Assembly: GCA_005878835.1 (NCBI GenBank)
Contig: VBMV01000062.1
Span: 40,796-104,795, forward strand
DNA: 64,000 bases
Direction of reading: 5' to 3'
From: Gammaproteobacteria bacterium
Lineage (GTDB): Bacteria > Pseudomonadota > Gammaproteobacteria > Steroidobacterales > Steroidobacteraceae
The notes beneath the pieces are model-generated. The model was not told where the DNA came from and did not search any database. It was given only the letters and a program-made list of their open reading frames with translations. Below, piece by piece: positions 45,005 through 54,798 of the stretch (positions are counted from its first letter, which is position 1; each line of letters starts with the position of its first letter). The position numbers and the translations under genes were made by a program.

Positions 45005-46840
45005 CTACCGCGTCTCGCAGAAACAGTAGGCGTACAGGCGGTTCGGCACGCTGAAGCGGCTCAGGCGCTGAACCTCGCGCGTCAGCGGATCGAAGCGCTG
45101 CGCGAGGTCGCGCAGCGCGAGCTCGCCCGGGCCGGCGCGCAGCAGCGCCTGCGCCGCGCGCGAGCGCAGTTGCAGCGCCAGCTCCTGCGCCCAGGTGAGC
45201 TCGGGCTCGAGGAACTCGGCCGTATAGTCGCTGAGCTTGGCGCGGCGCGCGGCGGCCTTGACCGCGTCGCTGAAGGAACCGAGCTGATCGACCAGGCCCA
45301 GGCGGTGTGCGTCCGTGCCTGCCCACACCCGCCCCTGGGCGATGGCATCGACCTGTTCGTGGGTCTTGTTGCGGCCGCTGGCCACGCGCGCGAGGAACTC
45401 GTCGTAGCCGCGGTTGATCTGCGATTGCAGCAGCGCGCGCGCCTCCTCGCCCAGCGGTCGATCGATGCGCAGCTGCCCCGAGAGCGGCGTCGTACCGACG
45501 CCGTCGACGCTGACTCCGACCTTGCCGAGGGTGCGGTCGACGGTCGGAATGATGGCGAAGATGCCGATCGAGCCGGTGAGCGTCGCCGGGCTCGCCCAGA
45601 TCTCGTCCGCCGGCGCCGAGATGTAATAGCCGCCGGAGGCGGCGTAACCGCTCATCGACACCACCACGGGCTTGCCCGCGGCGCGCAGCGCCAGCAGCTC
45701 GCGATAGATCTGTTCGGAGGCCAGGACGCTCCCCCCGGGGCTGTCGACGCGCAGCACCAGCGCCTTCACGTCCTTGTCGAGGCGCGCGGCGCGGATCAGC
45801 CGTGCGGTGGACTCTCCGCCCACGGTGCCCGGCGGCTGATCGCCGTCGAGGATCTCGCCGGCGGCCACGATCACCCCGACGCGCGGCTTGCCGTCGGCGT
45901 GCAGCTTCTTCTCGGCGCGCGCATAGCGCACGTAATCCGCCGCCGGCACCGACTTGAAGGATCCGCTCGAGTCGTCCTGACCGACGAGCTCGATCAGCCG
46001 CCGCTCGACCTCGAGGCGCGACCTGATGCCGGTGATGAGGCCCGCCTGCAGCGCGACCTGCGGGGCGTCCCCGCCGGCTGCGGGCACGGTCTTCGCCAGG
46101 GACGCGACATACTTGGTCAGCGCATCGGCCGGCAGCTTGCGCGCGCGGGTCACGGCCTGCTGGTAGCTGCTCCAGAGCGCGTTGAGGTAGCTGCGGCTCT
46201 CCTCGCGGTCTTCGGGCGACATGCCGGTGCGCGTATAGGTCTCGACGGCGCTCTTGAAGGCACCGACGCGGAACACGTTGATGTCCACGCCGAGCTTGTC
46301 GAGCGCGTCCTTCAGGTAGGTGCGGTAGCGGTCGTAGCCGTCGAGCAGCACGAAGCCCATCGGATCGAGGTAGATCTCGTCGGCCTGGGCGGCGAGGTAG
46401 TAGCGCTCCTGGGTGAACTCCGTGCCGTAGGCGATCACTTTCTTGCCGCTGGCGCGGAATTCGCGCAGTGCGCCGGCCAGCTCTTCGAGCGTGACCTGGG
46501 TCGCGCCTGCGAATTTCTCCAGATCCAGCGCCACGGCCGGAATACGCCGGTCGCTCGCCGCCGCGTGGATCGAGTCGGTCAGATCCCACAGCAGCGTCTC
46601 CGCGTGACCCTCCCCACGTGCCTGCTCGACCGCGCGCGTCACCGGGGCGCCCGAGAGCTGCTCGACCAGCTCCCCCTGGGGAGCGATGAGCAGCGCCGCC
46701 CGCGCCGGGATCCGCGGCACGCCGGCGCGCAGCACCCCCACCAGCACGGCAACGATCGCCAGCAGCACGAGGAGATGCAGGACCTTGCGCAGGCCGTCCA
46801 GGCCGCGCCACAGGCCGGAGAAAAACGAACGCGGCGTCAT
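45005..46840 (-). CDS. sppA: Signal peptide peptidase SppA, 67K type
   Basis: Inner-membrane serine protease with Ser-Lys dyad. One membrane anchor near residues 20-38 (VLHLLVLLAIVAVLVGVL). Catalytic Lys in FRVGAFKSAVETY near 196 and Ser in SMSGYAASGGYYISAPADEI near 402, as in the tandem-domain E. coli enzyme. 611 residues. It cleaves leftover signal peptides. Located just downstream of rplS on the same strand. Confidence 0.94.
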   Translation of the reverse strand: MTPRSFFSGLWRGLDGLRKVLHLLVLLAIVAVLVGVLRAGVPRIPARAALLIAPQGELVEQLSGAPVTRAVEQARGEGHAETLLWDLTDSIHAAASDRRIPAVALDLEKFAGATQVTLEELAGALREFRASGKKVIAYGTEFTQERYYLAAQADEIYLDPMGFVLLDGYDRYRTYLKDALDKLGVDINVFRVGAFKSAVETYTRTGMSPEDREESRSYLNALWSSYQQAVTRARKLPADALTKYVASLAKTVPAAGGDAPQVALQAGLITGIRSRLEVERRLIELVGQDDSSGSFKSVPAADYVRYARAEKKLHADGKPRVGVIVAAGEILDGDQPPGTVGGESTARLIRAARLDKDVKALVLRVDSPGGSVLASEQIYRELLALRAAGKPVVVSMSGYAASGGYYISAPADEIWASPATLTGSIGIFAIIPTVDRTLGKVGVSVDGVGTTPLSGQLRIDRPLGEEARALLQSQINRGYDEFLARVASGRNKTHEQVDAIAQGRVWAGTDAHRLGLVDQLGSFSDAVKAAARRAKLSDYTAEFLEPELTWAQELALQLRSRAAQALLRAGPGELALRDLAQRFDPLTREVQRLSRFSVPNRLYAYCFCETR

Positions 46841-46850
46841 ATCTATCCCT

Positions 46851-47195
46851 TTAGATCTTTTCCTCGATCCTCGCAGCCTTGCCGGACAGATCGCGCAGAT
46901 AGTAGAGCTTGGCGCGGCGCACGCTGCCGCGGCGCTTGACGGAGATCTCGCTGATCGCCGGGCTGTAGGTCTGGAAGACGCGCTCGACGCCCTCGCCGTG
47001 AGAGATCTTGCGCACCGTGAACGAGGAGTTGAGTCCGCGGTTGCTGCGCGCGATCACGACGCCCTCGTAAGCTTGGACACGCTCACGGTCGCCCTCTACC
47101 ACCTTGACCTGCACCACCACGGTGTCGCCGGGCTTGAAGTCCGGAACCTTGCGGGTCATGCGCTGCTTCTCGATTTCCTGGATTATCCTGCTCAT
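46851..47195 (-). CDS. rplS: 50S ribosomal protein L19
   Basis: 114 residues. [38 protein letters not shown] and [17 protein letters not shown] are standard L19. The ATG at 47195 has GAGGTG six bases upstream; a GTG at 47204 overlapping the trmD stop is also in frame. Last ribosomal gene of rpsP-rimM-trmD-rplS. Confidence 0.97.
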   Translation of the reverse strand: MSRIIQEIEKQRMTRKVPDFKPGDTVVVQVKVVEGDRERVQAYEGVVIARSNRGLNSSFTVRKISHGEGVERVFQTYSPAISEISVKRRGSVRRAKLYYLRDLSGKAARIEEKI

Positions 47196-47200
47196 ATCAA

Positions 47201-47989
47201 TCACCTCGATCTTGGCTTCCAGCCGCGCGTGCGGCCCGAAGCGTCAGCATCACTACTGGCGCCGGTTTGGAGCTCATCCAGTGCGCGCCGCGCCTCGGGC
47301 GCGAGCTGCGCGTTCGCCAGCAGGTCGGGCCGGCGCTCCACGGTGCGGGCCACCGCCTGCGCCAGCCGCCAGCGGCGGATGTCGGCGTGGTCACCGGACA
47401 GCAGCACCGGCGGCACGCCCCGGCCTTCAAACACTTCCGGCCGTGTGTAATGCGGCCCCTCGAGCAGACCGTGCGCGAAGGAATCCTCGACGCTCGAGCG
47501 CTCATCCCCCAGTGCCCCGGGCAACAGCCGCGCCACGGCGTCGATGATCACCAGCGCCGGCAGCTCCCCGCCCGAGAGCACGTAGTCGCCCACCGACAAC
47601 TCGCGATCAATGCCGAGCTCGACCACCCGCTCGTCCACCCCCTCGTACCGCCCGGCCAGCAACAGCAAACCCGGCCGTGCCGCCAGCTCCCACGCCTGCG
47701 CCTGGCCAAAGAGCCGACCCTGCGCCGACAGGTACACCCGCGGGCTTCCCGGCGGCAGTCGCGCGTGGGCCGCGCGGATCGCGGCCAGCAGCGGCTCGGG
47801 TTTCATCACCATGCCCGGACCGCCCCCGTAGGGGCGATCATCGACCGTGCGATGCGCGTCGCTGGCGTGCAGGCGCGGATCTTCTGTCGCCACGCTCATC
47901 AGCCCGCGAGCGATGGCGCGCCCGACGATGCCAAACTCGAGCGCTCCCGCGATCATGCGCGGAAACAGCGTGACAACCTCGATCTTCAT
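47201..47989 (-). CDS. trmD: tRNA (guanine37-N1)-methyltransferase
   Basis: SPOUT methyltransferase for m1G37. [38 protein letters not shown] and the trefoil knot [16 protein letters not shown] plus [17 protein letters not shown]. The ATG at 47989 gives 262 residues; the upstream extension lies inside rimM. Conserved operon. Confidence 0.97.
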   Translation of the reverse strand: MKIEVVTLFPRMIAGALEFGIVGRAIARGLMSVATEDPRLHASDAHRTVDDRPYGGGPGMVMKPEPLLAAIRAAHARLPPGSPRVYLSAQGRLFGQAQAWELAARPGLLLLAGRYEGVDERVVELGIDRELSVGDYVLSGGELPALVIIDAVARLLPGALGDERSSVEDSFAHGLLEGPHYTRPEVFEGRGVPPVLLSGDHADIRRWRLAQAVARTVERRPDLLANAQLAPEARRALDELQTGASSDADASGRTRGWKPRSR

Positions 47990-47997
47990 GGAGCCTT

Positions 47998-48504
47998 CTA
48001 TTCCAGCTCCGCTGGCCAGTCCACCAGAATCGTGCGCGCCGCCGGATCCACCTGGCGCAGATGGCGCGGCACCGCCGGCACCCAATGCTCGCGCCCGCCC
48101 GGCGCCTGCGTCACCATCACCGCACCGCCCGGCATATCCACGAAGTGGCTCACCGTGCCGAGCTCCGCACCCTCGAGGTTGCGGACGCTGAAGCCCACCA
48201 GATCCGCGCGGTAGTACTCGCGCTCACCCGGCGGCGGCAGCGCCGCGCGATCCACCTCCACGACCGCACCGGTGAGTGCGGCGGCCTCGTGCCGGTCCGC
48301 TACGCCTTCCAGGTGCGCGACCAGCCCGTCTGCGTGCGCACGAGCCTCAGTGACGCGCCGCGTGAGCCGCTCGCCGCTGGCGAGCCTCAGAACCCATTCC
48401 CGGTACTCCAGCAGCCGGCGCGGCGGATCGGTATGCGACTGGACATGAACCCAGCCCTTGATGCCGTACGGCGCCCCCAGCCGACCCAGCTCCACCCACG
48501 TCAC
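47998..48504 (-). CDS. rimM: Ribosome maturation factor RimM
   Basis: 168 residues with the N-terminal [20 protein letters not shown] beta-barrel and C-terminal PRC domain ([29 protein letters not shown]). Binds S19 during 30S head assembly. Between rpsP and trmD as expected. Confidence 0.95.
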   Translation of the reverse strand: MTWVELGRLGAPYGIKGWVHVQSHTDPPRRLLEYREWVLRLASGERLTRRVTEARAHADGLVAHLEGVADRHEAAALTGAVVEVDRAALPPPGEREYYRADLVGFSVRNLEGAELGTVSHFVDMPGGAVMVTQAPGGREHWVPAVPRHLRQVDPAARTILVDWPAELE

Positions 48505-48532
48505 GGCCCGCGGGCCTCACCCTAAGCCTGCT

Positions 48533-48787
48533 TCAGGCCGTCGCCTGCTTGCGGTAGGAGGCCACAAGAGTGCGCACCCGGTCCGAGGGTTGCGCGCCCT
48601 GACCCACCCAATAGTCGATGCGCGGCAGATCGAGCTTGAGCTTTTGCTCGCCGCGGCGGGCAATGGGGTTGAAGAACCCCACGTGCTCCAGGCTCAGCCC
48701 GCCCTGGCGCTTGCGGCTGTCGGTCACGACGACGTGATAGAAGGGCTGGTTGCGCGCCCCGCGCCGCGTCAGGCGGATGGTTACCAT
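48533..48787 (-). CDS. rpsP: 30S ribosomal protein S16
   Basis: 84 residues beginning MVTIRLTRRGARNQPFYHVV, then DSRKRQGGLSLEHVGFFNP and YWVGQGAQPSDRV. The ATG at 48787 fits the family; the upstream in-frame extension is not conserved. First gene of the operon; ffh is upstream on the same strand with 123 bases between. Confidence 0.97.
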   Translation of the reverse strand: MVTIRLTRRGARNQPFYHVVVTDSRKRQGGLSLEHVGFFNPIARRGEQKLKLDLPRIDYWVGQGAQPSDRVRTLVASYRKQATA

Positions 48788-48910
48788 GATTGTATCGCTC
48801 TCGTTCCGACGGGCGAGCGCAAAGGGGCCGCCCAAAAAAGAGCGCGGATTCTACGCAACCTGCGAATCCTGCGCCAGTTTTTCCACGTAACTCGCCGCCA
48901 CCGACGCAAG

Positions 48911-50257
48911 CTAAGGCGGCAGGCCGCCCTTCAAGGCGCCCATGAGCTGCCGCAGCCCCCCGCCCTTCATGCTTTTCATGACGCGCTGCATCTGCAGGAA
49001 CTGCTTCAGCAGCCGGTTCACGTCCTGTACCTGCACGCCCGAGCCCCCGGCAATGCGCCGGCGTCGCGAGCCGTCGATGATCGCCGGGCTTCGCCGCTCG
49101 CGGGGGGTCATGGAATTGATGATGGCGATCTGCCGGCGCAGGTCCCGATCCCCCTGGTCCGCCGACACGGCCCCCTTCCTGGCCACCACCCCGGGAAGTT
49201 TGTCGAGCAGCGCGCCGACGCCGCCCATTCTCTGAAGCTGCTCGAGCTGACTCTTCAGATCCACCATGTCGAAGCCCTTGCCCTTGAGGGCCTTGCGCGT
49301 CAGGCGCTCGGCTTCCTGGGTGTCGACCTGGCGGTGAACCTGTTCGACCAGGCTCACGACATCGCCCATGCCGAGAATACGCGAGGCCATGCGCTCGGGG
49401 TCGAAGTGCTCGAGCGCCTCAGGTTTCTCCCCGACGCCGACGAACACGATGGGTTTGCCGGTGACCTGGCGCACCGACAGTGCCGCACCCCCGCGCGCGT
49501 CCCCGTCGGCCTTGGTGAGGATCACCCCGGTGAGCTCGAGTGCCGCCCCGAACGCCCGCGCCGCGTTCACCGCGTCCTGGCCGGCCATGGCGTCCACCAC
49601 GAACAGGCGCTCGGCGCAGCCGACCGCGGCGTCGATGTCGCGCACTTCGGCCATGAGACTCTCATCCACGTGCAGCCGCCCGGCGGTGTCCACGATCAGG
49701 GCATCGAACACCCCGCTGCGGGCGCGCTCGAGCGCCGCGCGCGCAATCGATGCGGGAGCCTGCTCGCGCCCGGCGGCGAAGTACTCGGCCTGCACCTGGC
49801 CCGCCAGACGCTCGAGCTGCAGCATCGCGGCCGGCCGGCGCACGTCGGTGCTGGCGAGCAGCACGCGCTTGCGCTCGCGCTCGATCAGCCACCGCGCGAG
49901 CTTCGCCGCGGTGGTGGTCTTGCCGGCGCCCTGCAGGCCCGCCAGCAGCACTACGACCGGCGGTTGCGCGCGCAGCTTCCAGGGCACGCCCGAGCCGCCC
50001 ATGAGCCGCGCCAGCTCGGTGTGCAGAATGCCGATGAACGCCTGACCCGGCGTCAGGCTCGCGAGCACCTCGGCGCCGAGCGCCTTGGCCCTGACCGACT
50101 CGATGAATGCCTTGACCACCGGCAGCGCGACGTCCGCTTCCAGCAGCGCGACGCGCGCCTCGCGCAGCGTCGCTGCGACGTTCTCGTCCGTGATCCGCCC
50201 GCGGCCGCGCAGATTCTCGATGGTGCGCGACAGGCGCGCCGTCAGGTGGTCGAACAT
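48911..50257 (-). CDS. ffh: Signal recognition particle protein Ffh
   Basis: 448 residues. NG domain GTPase motifs are LLAGLQGAGKTTTAAKLAR near 104, DTAGRLHVDESL and TKADGDARGGAALSV. The Met-rich M domain follows, with VDLKSQLEQLQRMGG, GGSGVQVQDVNRLLKQFLQM and a Gly-rich tail. Partner of the 4.5S RNA encoded at 22 kb. Divergent from the CNNM/CBS gene. Confidence 0.97.
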   Translation of the reverse strand: MFDHLTARLSRTIENLRGRGRITDENVAATLREARVALLEADVALPVVKAFIESVRAKALGAEVLASLTPGQAFIGILHTELARLMGGSGVPWKLRAQPPVVVLLAGLQGAGKTTTAAKLARWLIERERKRVLLASTDVRRPAAMLQLERLAGQVQAEYFAAGREQAPASIARAALERARSGVFDALIVDTAGRLHVDESLMAEVRDIDAAVGCAERLFVVDAMAGQDAVNAARAFGAALELTGVILTKADGDARGGAALSVRQVTGKPIVFVGVGEKPEALEHFDPERMASRILGMGDVVSLVEQVHRQVDTQEAERLTRKALKGKGFDMVDLKSQLEQLQRMGGVGALLDKLPGVVARKGAVSADQGDRDLRRQIAIINSMTPRERRSPAIIDGSRRRRIAGGSGVQVQDVNRLLKQFLQMQRVMKSMKGGGLRQLMGALKGGLPP

Positions 50258-50388
50258 GACTTGGGCAGGTGTCGGAGTGTCGATTATAGGGTCGCGGCGG
50301 CGGTTTTCCGCCAGTGGGGCAGTTTTCCCGCTCGCGACGCCAAGTATGCTAGAGCGTCCGGGCCGCCACCAAACCGAGGGATGCCGCC

Positions 50389-51690
50389 TTGAACGTCGCT
50401 TCCAACGCCCCGCTGCTGCTGGCGCTGCTCGTGCTGCTGGTTATCGTCGCCTTCTCATCGGGCACCGAAGTTGCGATGCTCTCGGTCAACCGCTACCGGA
50501 TCAGGCACCGGGCGCAGTCCGGCCAGGGCACCGCCCGGGTGCTCGAGCGGCTGCTGCAGAAGCCCGATGACTGGCTGGGCGCGAACCTCGTCATCCTCGC
50601 CGCCGCCAGTGTGTTCTCCTCCGCCATCGCGACCATCCTCGCGCAGCGCACCGGCTACCCCTACGCCGTGCCGCTCGCCGGCGTGCTGCTCACGATCGTG
50701 GTGATCGTGTTCTGCGAGCTGGCGCCGAAGATCTACGCGGCGGCGAATCCGGAAGGGGTGGCGCTGCACGCCGCCGGCATCTACCGCGTGCTGGTGCTGG
50801 TGGCGCGGCCGGCGCTGTGGCTCACCAACACCATGGCGTACGGCTTTCTGCGGCTGTTCGGCGTGGTGCGCGCCGCCGTCACCACCCAGACCCTGAGCGC
50901 CGAGGAGCTGCGCACGGTGGTCACCGAGGCCGCGCCGGTGATTCCCGCGCGGCACCGGCAGATGCTGCTGTCGATCCTCGACCTGGGGCGCATCACGGTG
51001 AACGACATCATGATCCCCCGGCAGGAGATCTCCGGCATCGACGTGAGCGAGGGCTGGGAGGACATTCTCGATCAGCTGCGGCAGACTCCGCACACGCGGC
51101 TGCCGGTGTACGAAGGCGAGCTCGACAACCTCATCGGCCTGCTGCACATGAAGCGCGTGGCGCACGAGCTGGTGCGCGGCACCCTGAGCCGCGAGCGGCT
51201 CATCGAGATCGCGCGCGGCCGCGAGTCGTACTTCGTGCCCGAAGGCACCGCGCTCAACGTGCAGCTCGGGCAGTTCCAGCGCAACCGCCGCCGGCTGGCC
51301 TTCGTCGTCAACGAGTATGGCGACATCGAGGGGCTGGTGACGCTCGAGGACATTCTCGAGGAGATCGTCGGGGAGTTCACCACCGATCCGGCCACGGTGA
51401 CGCACAAGGACGTGCACACCGAGCGCCCCGGGGTGTTCATCGTCAACGCCAGTGCCACCATCCGCGCGCTCAACCGGGCGCTGGGGTGGCAGCTGCCGAC
51501 CGGGGGACCCAAGACCGTCAACGGCCTGCTGCTCGAGCACCTGGAGACCATTCCGGACTCCGGCACCATGGTGCGGGTCGGTGCCTATGAGTTCGAGGTG
51601 CTGCAGGTGAGCGACAACGCCATCCGCACCGTGCGGATGCGCCCGCCGGCGGGCGCCAAACCCCCGGTGGCGGTTACGCGCTCGCCGTGA
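50389..51690 (+). CDS. CNNM/CorB-type membrane protein with CBS pair and CorC/HlyC domain
   Basis: 433 residues. An N-terminal CNNM membrane domain with three to four spans (LLALLVLLVIVAFSSGTEVAM, ILAAASVFSSAIATILA, LLTIVVIVFCELAPKIYAA), two CBS motifs near 200-330 (DIMIPRQEISGIDV, RRLAFVVNEYGDIEGLVTLE) and a CorC_HlyC C-domain. Similar to YfjD/CorB, linked to Mg/Co export or resistance. The start is a TTG at 50389 preceded by GAGGG; no in-frame ATG is well placed. It lies next to ffh as yfjD does in E. coli. It overlaps radA tail to tail by 17 bases. Confidence 0.88.
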   Translation: MNVASNAPLLLALLVLLVIVAFSSGTEVAMLSVNRYRIRHRAQSGQGTARVLERLLQKPDDWLGANLVILAAASVFSSAIATILAQRTGYPYAVPLAGVLLTIVVIVFCELAPKIYAAANPEGVALHAAGIYRVLVLVARPALWLTNTMAYGFLRLFGVVRAAVTTQTLSAEELRTVVTEAAPVIPARHRQMLLSILDLGRITVNDIMIPRQEISGIDVSEGWEDILDQLRQTPHTRLPVYEGELDNLIGLLHMKRVAHELVRGTLSRERLIEIARGRESYFVPEGTALNVQLGQFQRNRRRLAFVVNEYGDIEGLVTLEDILEEIVGEFTTDPATVTHKDVHTERPGVFIVNASATIRALNRALGWQLPTGGPKTVNGLLLEHLETIPDSGTMVRVGAYEFEVLQVSDNAIRTVRMRPPAGAKPPVAVTRSP

Positions 51691-53020
51691 ACGCCGCCTC
51701 CAGCGCCTCGCCCACGCGTGCCACCGCGAGCACCGTGAGCCCGGCGGGCGGTTTGCGCGGCGCATTGTCGCGCGGCACGATCGCGACGCGAAACCCCTGC
51801 GTGCACGCTTCGCGCAGCCGCTCGTCCCCGTAGGCGACCGGGCGTACCTCGCCGGTGAGCCCGAGCTCCCCGAAGGCCACGAGCTGGGCCGGTAGCGCAC
51901 GGCCCTTGAGGCTGGAAGCGAGCGCGATCAGCACCGGCAAATCCCAGGCGGTCTCGGTGATCTGAATGCCGCCGACCACGTTCACGAACACGTCGTGCTC
52001 CTGCAGCGACATATCCGCGTGCCGGTTGGCTGCGGCCAGCAGCATCGCCAGGCGATTCGCGTCGAGCCCCTGCGCGATGCGCCGCGGCGCGCCGAAGCGC
52101 ATGCGGTCCACCAGCGCCTGCAGCTCGATCAGCAGCGGCCGCCCGCCCTCGCGCGTCACCGTCACGACGCTACCGGCGGCCGGCTGCGCCGCGCGCGAGA
52201 GAAAAATGGCCGCCGGGTTCCTGACCTCCTTCAATCCGCTCGCGCTCATGGCGAAGAAGCCCAGCTCGTTCACCGCGCCGAAGCGGTTCTTGGTGGCACG
52301 CACGATGCGATAGCGGCTGCCGGCTTCGCTTTCGAAGTACAGCACGGTGTCCACCAGGTGCTCGAGCAGGCGCGGGCCGGCGATCGTGCCCTCCTTGGTC
52401 ACGTGGCCGACGATGATGACGGCGGTGCCGCTCGACTTGGCGTAGCGCACCAGCTGCGCGGTGCACTCGCGCAGCTGCGACACCGCGCCCGCCCCCGCGC
52501 CCGCGCTCCCCGACTGCACGGTCTGAATCGAATCGATGACCAGCACGGCCGCGCGCCGCTCTGCGGCAAGCGCCAGGATCGACGCCAGATCGGTGTCCGC
52601 CACCACGCCGAGGGCCCCGGCCGTGAGCGCCAGACGCTGCGCACGCAGGCCGATCTGGGCCACCGACTCCTCGCCGCTGGCGTAGATCACCGGGCGTGAG
52701 GCGGCCACACGAGCCGCGACCTGCAGCAGGAGCGTGGACTTGCCGATGCCCGGGTCGCCCCCCAGCAGGATCACCGACCCCGGGACGATGCCCCCGCCCA
52801 AGACCCGGTCCAGCTCCGCCTGGCCGCTGCCAAAGCGCCGGGCATCCTCCGCGGGTGGCCTCCCCAGGCTCACGGCGGCCGCCGGCGCGGCGGGCCGAGT
52901 CCGCGCCGGGTTGCGCTGCTCGAGGGAATTCCACTCGCCGCACAGCGGGCACTGCCCCTGCCACTTGAGGGTCTCACCCCCGCAGGAGCCACATACGAAC
53001 ACCGCATTCGGGCGAGCCAT
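51674..53020 (-). CDS. radA: DNA repair protein RadA
   Basis: Branch-migration helicase. N-terminal zinc finger CGSCGGETLKWQGQCPLCGEW, Walker A LLGGDPGIGKSTLLLQ near residue 88, the RadA motif RATKNRFGAVNELGFF near 250, and a C-terminal Lon-protease-like domain. The ATG at 53020 gives 448 residues. Divergent from the PP2C gene. Confidence 0.96.
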   Translation of the reverse strand: MARPNAVFVCGSCGGETLKWQGQCPLCGEWNSLEQRNPARTRPAAPAAAVSLGRPPAEDARRFGSGQAELDRVLGGGIVPGSVILLGGDPGIGKSTLLLQVAARVAASRPVIYASGEESVAQIGLRAQRLALTAGALGVVADTDLASILALAAERRAAVLVIDSIQTVQSGSAGAGAGAVSQLRECTAQLVRYAKSSGTAVIIVGHVTKEGTIAGPRLLEHLVDTVLYFESEAGSRYRIVRATKNRFGAVNELGFFAMSASGLKEVRNPAAIFLSRAAQPAAGSVVTVTREGGRPLLIELQALVDRMRFGAPRRIAQGLDANRLAMLLAAANRHADMSLQEHDVFVNVVGGIQITETAWDLPVLIALASSLKGRALPAQLVAFGELGLTGEVRPVAYGDERLREACTQGFRVAIVPRDNAPRKPPAGLTVLAVARVGEALEAAFTASA

Positions 53021-53186
53021 CGATGCGCCTTCGGTCAACTTTCGGCTAGGATTCGCGGCCGGGGGAGGCCCGATTGGCTTCTTTTGTGACCAAAGCCGCC
53101 CGGCCTGCCTGCTGGCGATGCTAGCTTATGCCGGCTTGAATCGGGGACGGGAAAGTGACGCGTATCACAATCGGAGGACCACTGGC

Positions 53187-54026
53187 GTGCCGGGCCGCAG
53201 CATGAGCTTGCGCAACAAGCTGCGTTTCGTCGGGCTCACCGACACCGGCAAGGTCCGCGAGCACAACGAGGATACCATTGCCGTTGATCCGGACATCGGG
53301 CTGCTGGTGCTCGCCGACGGCATGGGCGGCTACAACGCCGGCGAAGTCGCGAGCGGCATCGCCGTGAAGACCATCGTCAACCTGGTGCGCGAGCACGTGG
53401 AGCGCGAAGACCTTTCGGTACCGGACCGTGAGTCCGGCCTGTCACGACCCAACATCATCCTGCGCGATGCCATCAGCCGTGCCAACAAGATCATCTATCA
53501 GACTGCGCGCACCCAGCCGCAATGCGAGGGTATGGGGACCACGGTGGTCGCGGCGTTGTTCTTCGACAACAAGGTCACCATCGCGCACGTGGGCGATTCG
53601 CGGCTGTACCGCCAGCGCGCTGACAAGCTCGAGCAGGTGACCATGGATCACTCCCTGCTGCAGGAGCTCGTCGACCGGGGCTTTTACTCCGCCGAGGAAG
53701 CACAGCGCGCGGGAAACAAGAACTACGTCACACGCGCGCTCGGGGTCGAGTCGAACGTGGACGTGGAGATCCAGGAAGTGCCGGTGGGCAAGGGCGAGGT
53801 GTTCATCCTGTGCTCGGACGGTCTTTCGGACATGGTCGAGGACGAAGATATTCACTTAACGATCAATACCTTTAGTGCTAACCTTGACACGGTCGCCAAG
53901 CAATTGATCCAGCTGGCCAATGACAATGGAGGCCGGGACAACGTCTCGGTGGTGATGGCGCACATCATGGATGCGTTCCCGGCTCGCACTAAGATATTCG
54001 ACAAGATCCTGGGTTGGTTCGGCTGA
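53187..54026 (+). CDS. PP2C-type serine/threonine protein phosphatase
   Basis: 279 residues. The PP2C metal-binding motifs are VREHNEDTIAVDPDIGLLVLADGMGGY, then GMGTTVVAAL, AHVGDSRLYR, LCSDGLSDMVED and GGRDNVSVV. The GTG at 53187 has GGAGGA eight bases upstream; an in-frame ATG follows at 53202. The upstream frame to 52734 is antisense to radA and not used. It is followed 22 bases later by an FHA protein gene; no matching Ser/Thr kinase is in the window. Confidence 0.92.
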   Translation: MPGRSMSLRNKLRFVGLTDTGKVREHNEDTIAVDPDIGLLVLADGMGGYNAGEVASGIAVKTIVNLVREHVEREDLSVPDRESGLSRPNIILRDAISRANKIIYQTARTQPQCEGMGTTVVAALFFDNKVTIAHVGDSRLYRQRADKLEQVTMDHSLLQELVDRGFYSAEEAQRAGNKNYVTRALGVESNVDVEIQEVPVGKGEVFILCSDGLSDMVEDEDIHLTINTFSANLDTVAKQLIQLANDNGGRDNVSVVMAHIMDAFPARTKIFDKILGWFG

Positions 54027-54048
54027 CACGCGAGAGGGGCAAAAGCAC

Positions 54049-54762
54049 ATGGCAAGGTTGGTCTTGAGCCTGGATAGCCAGGTGATGGCGGAATACAACA
54101 TGAACAAGGAGCGCTACACCATCGGGCGGCTCCCTGACAACGACATCCGCATTGACAACGCTGCCGTCAGCGGTCACCACTCGCTGATCATCAACATCCT
54201 CAACGACTCGTTCCTCGAGGATCTGAACAGCACCAATGGCACCTACGTCAACGGCAAGCTGATCAAGAAGCATGCCCTGCAGCACGGCGACGTCATCACC
54301 GTCGGTCACCACCAGCTGCGCTTCGTCGAGGACGACGAGCAGCAGGACGAATTCGAGAAGACCATGGTGATCCAGCCCTCCGCCCGGCCGGTGGAGAGGG
54401 TGCGCGCGGCAGCCGAGGCCGCCGAGCAGGTCGGCGGCTCGCTGACCGGGACCGCGCGCACACGCGCGCTCGCGGACGGCGCCGCGGCGCTCAAGAAGGC
54501 GAAACTGCAGGTGCTGTCGGGGGCGTTCGCAGGCCGCGAGGTCGAGCTCAACAAGGCCCTCACCACGCTCGGGCGTCCCGGGGTGCAGGTGGCCGCCATC
54601 ACGCGCCGCGCCGAGGCCTATTACATCGTGCACGTCGACAGCGGCAAGGCCAACGACTACCCCTTGCTCAACGGTACCCCGATCGGAGCCCAGGCGACGC
54701 GCCTTTCCGACAACGACGTGATTCAACTCGCCGGCGTGAAGATGGGGTTCTTCGTGAACTGA
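54049..54762 (+). CDS. FHA domain protein
   Basis: 237 residues. An N-terminal FHA domain has YTIGRLPDNDIRIDNAAVSG, HHSLII and LNSTNGTYVNGKLI (GR, SxxH, NG motifs that bind phosphothreonine). A linker is followed by a degenerate second FHA-like domain (VLSGAFAGREVELNKALTTLGRPG...). Adjacent to a PP2C phosphatase, it probably reads the phosphorylation state of unknown targets. A conserved Thr in FEKTMVIQPSA could be a phosphorylation site, as in GarA-like proteins. Confidence 0.88.
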   Translation: MARLVLSLDSQVMAEYNMNKERYTIGRLPDNDIRIDNAAVSGHHSLIINILNDSFLEDLNSTNGTYVNGKLIKKHALQHGDVITVGHHQLRFVEDDEQQDEFEKTMVIQPSARPVERVRAAAEAAEQVGGSLTGTARTRALADGAAALKKAKLQVLSGAFAGREVELNKALTTLGRPGVQVAAITRRAEAYYIVHVDSGKANDYPLLNGTPIGAQATRLSDNDVIQLAGVKMGFFVN

Positions 54763-54798
54763 GGGCGCCCGCTGCAGCGCAACAAAGCCGTCGCGACT

